The translations under genes were made by a program, and so were the position numbers. DNA of 9,449 nt from positions 1 to 9,449 of the forward strand of contig DAOVAN010000058.1 of the NCBI GenBank assembly GCA_030671005.1, written 5' to 3'. The notes under the pieces were generated by a model. The model was given only the letters and a program-made list of their open reading frames with translations, did no database searches and was not told the DNA's origin. The stretch's first letter is position 1, and every line of letters starts with the position of its first letter. Shown here piece after piece: positions 7,523 through 9,449 of this stretch. Source of the DNA: Caldifarciminota bacterium (GTDB lineage: Bacteria > Hydrothermota > Tepidihabitantia > SM23-42).

Positions 7523-7531
7523 AAAGGAGGT
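7523..7531 (+). promoter_or_regulatory. Full-consensus ribosome binding site for the lysine-rich gene
   Basis: AAAGGAGGT ends four bases before the ATG at 7536 and is fully complementary to the usual 16S rRNA anti-Shine-Dalgarno. It is the strongest ribosome binding site in the window and fixes the start at 7536, not at the in-frame ATG at 7467, which lies upstream of the promoter. Confidence 0.88.
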
Positions 7532-7535
7532 AAGA

Positions 7536-7652
7536 ATGCCTGCAAAAAAGAAAAAGAAAGCTAAGAAGAAGAAAGTAACAAAGAAGAAGAAAGTAACAAA
7601 GAAGAAGACGACAAAGAAAAAGAAGACGACAAAGAAAAAGAAGAAGAGATAG
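7536..7652 (+). CDS. 38-residue, extremely lysine-rich basic protein
   Basis: The protein begins MPAKKKKKAKKKK and continues as runs of three to five lysines split by VT or TT, ending in KKKKKR. Composition is 25 Lys, 6 Thr, 2 Ala, 2 Val and one each of Met, Pro and Arg. It has no fold that I can recognise. It resembles the basic tails of histone H1-like bacterial proteins (Hc1/Hc2 style) and lysine-repeat C-termini of some nucleoid proteins, so a DNA-, RNA- or polyphosphate-binding role is a reasonable inference. Coding is supported by the consensus promoter, ideal Shine-Dalgarno and immediate terminator. It is also supported by codon choice: 18 of 25 lysines use AAG and no two AAA codons are adjacent, as expected if slippage on A-runs is avoided. 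It forms its own monocistronic unit. A regulatory leader peptide is less likely because a terminator and a separate promoter precede the next gene. Confidence 0.85.
   Translation: MPAKKKKKAKKKKVTKKKKVTKKKTTKKKKTTKKKKKR
7563..7631 (+). repeat. Tandem coding repeat in the lysine-rich gene
   Basis: Two identical 18-base units (7563-7580 and 7581-7598) encode KKKKVT. They are followed by a 15-base unit (7599-7613, KKKTT) and an 18-base unit (7614-7631, KKKKTT), whose first 12 bases recur at 7632-7643. All units keep the frame, so copy-number change would lengthen or shorten the basic protein without disrupting it. The tract is almost purely purine on the plus strand. Confidence 0.85.
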
Positions 7653-7662
7653 TTGTTTTCAT

Positions 7663-7693
7663 GAAGGGGGAGCAATCCCCCTTCTTCTTTTTT
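7663..7693 (+). terminator. Rho-independent terminator after the lysine-rich gene
   Basis: An eight-base perfect stem (GAAGGGGG at 7663-7670 pairing with CCCCCTTC at 7677-7684) closes a six-base loop AGCAAT. The T-rich tail TTCTTTTTT (7685-7693) follows directly. It lies 10 bases after the stop codon and isolates the small gene from the HepT-like gene downstream. Confidence 0.92.
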
Positions 7694-7718
7694 GTACACA
7701 CGCCCACTCGAAAATCTA

Positions 7719-7746
7719 TTGACTTTCTCTTAATGATAACTATAAT
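7719..7746 (+). promoter_or_regulatory. Predicted promoter of the HepT-like/prepilin peptidase pair
   Basis: TTGACT (7719-7724) and a perfect TATAAT (7741-7746) are separated by 16 bases, the same spacing as the two neighbouring promoters. An AATGAT block sits three bases above the -10. The predicted start near 7752-7754 leaves a leader of under about ten bases before ATG 7762, with no Shine-Dalgarno visible. Confidence 0.72.
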
Positions 7747-7761
7747 CGAAAAAAATTAGCC

Positions 7762-8175
7762 ATGAATAACTTTCTTCGCCTCAGCGAAAACATCAAGAAC
7801 AATATCACCGAAGTAAAGTCGGCGATAAGGAATGCTGACCTACTCAATGCTTTTGATACGCAGACGTTTGAAAGAGTCATCTACCTTTTTCAAAGTATTA
7901 CCAAGTCGATGATCGAGGTGGGTAACAATATCATCATAGAAAATGACTTGCGAAGTCCATTGAATACCGCTGACGTCTTTATTAGTCTCGCCGAGCACAA
8001 CGTGATATCGTCTTCGATCGTGCCCGGATTGAAAAGGGCAGCCATTGCGATGCCAAAGATAAAGAGTTATGACAACACCGAGCTACTCGACATCATCACC
8101 GTTTGCATTAATGACTTCAGCTGGTGTTTGAAGTCCTTTAAAAAGCATTTTCAATCAAAAGAAAGTGAGGCTTAG
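7762..8175 (+). CDS. HepT/DUF86-like protein with degenerate active-site motif
   Basis: A 137-residue, all-helical-looking protein. Its order of motifs follows the HepT (DUF86) family: an aromatic-containing helix around residues 37-60 (ERVIYLFQSITKSMIEVGNN, corresponding to the usual 'E.xLq.xIe.xxDIgn.ii' helix), a leucine-rich block with DVFISLAEHNVIS (71-83), then GLKRAAIAM (89-97), and a last helix entering IINDF-like residues. In toxic HepT nucleases the last motif is R-x4-6-H, often RNxxVHxY. Here the arginine is kept (R92) but the His position reads Met97 and the Tyr position Lys99, so neither RNase activity nor AMPylation of the toxin tyrosine is expected. No MntA-type nucleotidyltransferase antitoxin lies next to it. 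It is therefore probably not a working toxin-antitoxin gene but a repurposed family member. It is transcribed from its own promoter and precedes the prepilin peptidase by two bases. The family call is from recalled pattern. Confidence 0.62.
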   Translation: MNNFLRLSENIKNNITEVKSAIRNADLLNAFDTQTFERVIYLFQSITKSMIEVGNNIIIENDLRSPLNTADVFISLAEHNVISSSIVPGLKRAAIAMPKIKSYDNTELLDIITVCINDFSWCLKSFKKHFQSKESEA

Positions 8176-8177
8176 AT

Positions 8178-8948
8178 TTGCAGATAATACACTTTATTTT
8201 TGCTTTCATCTTTGGCTCGGCGATTGGTAGTTTCCTGAATGTTTTGATCTATCGCTTGCCCAGACAAAAGTCGATCGTAGCACCTCACTCTTTCTGCCCG
8301 AACTGTAAGAAACCGATAAAGTGGTATGAGAATATTCCGATCGTAAGCTATATCTTCTTAGGCGGCAAATGTTCGAATTGCCATAAATCCATCGCACTGC
8401 GCTATCCCATTGTAGAGGCGTTAACTGGATTGCTCTTTGTCTATGCATTTAGCCGTTTTCACCTCAGTTTTGAATTCTTCTTCATCGTTTTCTTCTTCTG
8501 CGCGCTGATAGTCATCGCTTTCATCGATTTCTCCTTTCAAGTAATTCCCGATATCATCTCCATGCCGGGCATCGCCGCTGGCATACTATATCAAATCATA
8601 AAGGGCGATTTCCTGACCGGTCTCATCGGGATGATCTTTGGCGGCGGGCTGATCCTCTTGATCCGGGTAATTGGTGGCAGGGTATACAAGAAAGAGGTGA
8701 TGGGATTAGGTGATGTATATCTTACCGCAATGATCGGCGCCTTCGTTGGCTTCCCTTTTATCATACCGGCCATCTTCATTGCCGCACTCGTCGGAGCCCT
8801 TCTGGGGATTTTATATATCGCTTCCACACATCAAAACCGGGAGAGCCCGATACCTTTTGGTCCTTTCCTGGCAATCGGCGGAATCGCAGTGATCATCTTT
8901 GAACCACAGATTTATCAATTCTTCGTACTTCTTGGTGTTTACTTGTAG
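8178..8948 (+). CDS. pilD: Type IV prepilin peptidase / N-methyltransferase (A24 family)
   Basis: A 256-residue integral membrane enzyme that cleaves the leader of type IV prepilins or pseudopilins on the cytoplasmic face and methylates the new N-terminal residue. The N-terminal domain carries GSFLNVLIYRLP (18-28) and the four-cysteine zinc site (C40, C43, C65, C68). The two catalytic aspartates are D117 in the FIDFSFQVIPD block and D179 in GLGD (176-179). The conserved IPFGPFLAIGG block (225-235) and about eight hydrophobic segments complete the family picture, and length is typical. The start is TTG at 8178, supported by GAGG at 8167-8170 seven bases upstream; that GAGG lies within the end of the preceding HepT-like gene, whose stop is two bases before. 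No pilin or secretion gene is seen in the window, so whether it serves pili, competence or type II secretion cannot be told. The symbol is generic (pilD/gspO/comC). Confidence 0.95.
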   Translation: MQIIHFIFAFIFGSAIGSFLNVLIYRLPRQKSIVAPHSFCPNCKKPIKWYENIPIVSYIFLGGKCSNCHKSIALRYPIVEALTGLLFVYAFSRFHLSFEFFFIVFFFCALIVIAFIDFSFQVIPDIISMPGIAAGILYQIIKGDFLTGLIGMIFGGGLILLIRVIGGRVYKKEVMGLGDVYLTAMIGAFVGFPFIIPAIFIAALVGALLGILYIASTHQNRESPIPFGPFLAIGGIAVIIFEPQIYQFFVLLGVYL

Positions 8949-8957
8949 ATTGCAACA

Positions 8958-8997
8958 CGTATTCGTAGTTCGTGACTCGTGTTCGTGCACGAATACG
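8958..8997. repeat. TTCGT short repeats with inverted repeat
   Basis: Four imperfect units ending in TCGT stand head to tail (8961-8986). They close with a reverse-complement copy, so that CGTATTCGT (8958-8966) pairs perfectly with ACGAATACG (8989-8997). Inside lies a perfect 12-base palindrome TTCGTGCACGAA (8982-8993). Ten bases separate it from the prepilin peptidase stop. There is no T-run after it, so it is not an ordinary intrinsic terminator. Similar head-to-tail TTCGT/ACGAA strings are, as I recall, scattered between genes in many uncultivated bacterial genomes. Confidence 0.75.
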
Positions 8998-9059
8998 CTC
9001 TACGAAACCCAAATACCAAGCTCTATGCCCTCCATGTTTTCAGCACCCACTAAAGGCAA

Positions 9060-9126
9060 TTCAGTGTATTCTGTGTCTCTTAATGATTCAGTGCTTTCTG
9101 TGATTACCCCTTCAGTGTATTCTGTG
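9060..9126 (+). repeat. Three copies of a 16-base TTCAGTG..TTCTGTG repeat
   Basis: Copies at 9060-9075 and 9111-9126 are identical (TTCAGTGTATTCTGTG); the copy at 9087-9102 differs at two central bases (TTCAGTGCTTTCTGTG). Start-to-start distances are 27 and 24 bases. Each copy is itself built from two similar halves. The third copy ends two bases before the miaA ATG and fills the place where a ribosome binding site would lie. The rest of the 180-base gap (8949-9128) holds the TTCGT repeats upstream and otherwise nothing recognisable; no good promoter for miaA was found. Confidence 0.85.
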
Positions 9127-9128
9127 CT

Positions 9129-9449
9129 ATGAGGATTCTCACGATAGTCGGGCCTACGGCCGTGGGAAAAACCCATCTTGCTATCGAAGTCGCGAAACGT
9201 ATTTCGGGTGAAATCATTTCCGCTGATTCGAGACAGATTTACAAGCAACTCGACATAGGTACTGCCAAGCCGACTACTGAACAAAGAAGAAAGACGAAAT
9301 TCCATCTGATCGACTTTGTCGAGCCCGATGAAGACTACTCATGCGGCCAGTTTGCACGCGATGCCGAGCATAAAATAGATGAAATTGCACATAGAAAAAA
9401 CCCCCCGGTTATTTGTGGCGGCACCGGGTTGTACATAAGGGCATTATTC
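9129..9449 (+). CDS. miaA: tRNA dimethylallyltransferase MiaA, 3' end outside window
   Basis: The first 107 codons of MiaA, which transfers a dimethylallyl group to N6 of A37 in tRNAs that read UNN codons. Visible hallmarks are the P-loop GPTAVGKT (8-15), the SADSRQIYKQLDIGTAKP block (31-48) that binds substrate and tRNA, FHLIDFVEP (58-66) and GGTGLYIRAL (97-106). Family length is about 300 residues, so roughly two-thirds of the gene lies beyond the window. ATG 9129 is chosen because the P-loop follows at the normal distance and the frame is closed by TGA at 9084-9086. No Shine-Dalgarno precedes it: repeat DNA runs to two bases before the ATG. No feature looks abnormal in the visible part. 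Confidence 0.96.
   Translation, partial: MRILTIVGPTAVGKTHLAIEVAKRISGEIISADSRQIYKQLDIGTAKPTTEQRRKTKFHLIDFVEPDEDYSCGQFARDAEHKIDEIAHRKNPPVICGGTGLYIRALF

Noticed and set aside
7448..7699. Minus-strand 83-residue open frame rich in Phe and Val, membrane-protein-like
   Set aside because: It is the mirror of the lysine codons and the terminator of the plus-strand gene. It has no start signals, and Phe-rich runs are what AAG/AAA tracts give on the opposite strand.
7762..8175. Active HepT/MntA toxin-antitoxin system
   Set aside because: The catalytic His and target Tyr positions are replaced and no nucleotidyltransferase gene is adjacent; the flanking genes are a lysine-rich small protein and a prepilin peptidase.
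8958..8997. Intrinsic terminator for the prepilin peptidase gene
   Set aside because: A hairpin can form but no T-run follows it, and the arrangement fits a repeat unit better.
8958..9126. Possible small CRISPR array
   Set aside because: The two repeat types are unrelated to each other, copies are only 6-16 bases, spacers are about 8-11 bases and partly similar, and no cas gene is present.

Overview
The window looks like a stretch of chromosome from an uncultivated, Gram-negative-type (diderm) bacterium. The signs are two predicted outer-membrane beta-barrel proteins, a membrane NfeD protease, a type IV prepilin peptidase, tight gene packing and frequent TTG/GTG starts. The gene content and the intergenic repeat styles recall candidate-phylum genomes such as WOR-3/Stahlbacteria or FCB relatives. 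That placement is an impression from memory; nothing in the sequence proves it.

Layout. (1) Bases 1-3055, plus strand: the 3' part of an ARPP-1/DUF6569-like gene, then, overlapping by one base, a large gene that fuses a complete serine/threonine protein kinase to a complete UvrD/PcrA-type superfamily 1 helicase. This pair is the most unusual part of the window. (2) Bases 3071-7410, minus strand: a probable four-gene envelope operon. Transcription order is long-form NfeD protease, a small beta-barrel protein, a helix-hairpin-helix plus beta-barrel protein, and a DedA-family membrane protein. Internal spacings are 22 bases, a 1-base overlap and 20 bases. Its end faces the end of the kinase-helicase gene across only 15 bases. 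(3) Bases 7411-7535: a divergent promoter region. (4) Bases 7536-7693, plus strand: a tiny gene for a 38-residue protein that is two-thirds lysine, with near-consensus promoter, ideal Shine-Dalgarno and strong intrinsic terminator. (5) Bases 7719-8948: its own promoter, a degenerate HepT/DUF86-like gene, and two bases later a prepilin peptidase gene. (6) Bases 8949-9128: a non-coding gap with two kinds of short degenerate repeats. (7) Bases 9129-9449: the 5' third of miaA, cut by the window end.

How the genes may work together. NfeD, the two barrel proteins and DedA fit an envelope-maintenance or surface-assembly operon. The kinase-helicase with its ARPP-1-like partner fits a DNA-processing, signalling or genome-conflict module, but no nuclease, methylase or other defence gene is visible beside it, so that role is inference. 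Three promoters (for nfeD, the lysine-rich gene and the HepT-like gene) share a TTGAC(A/T)-N16-TATxxT layout with an AATGAT block near the -10. No tRNA, rRNA, CRISPR array or insertion sequence is seen.
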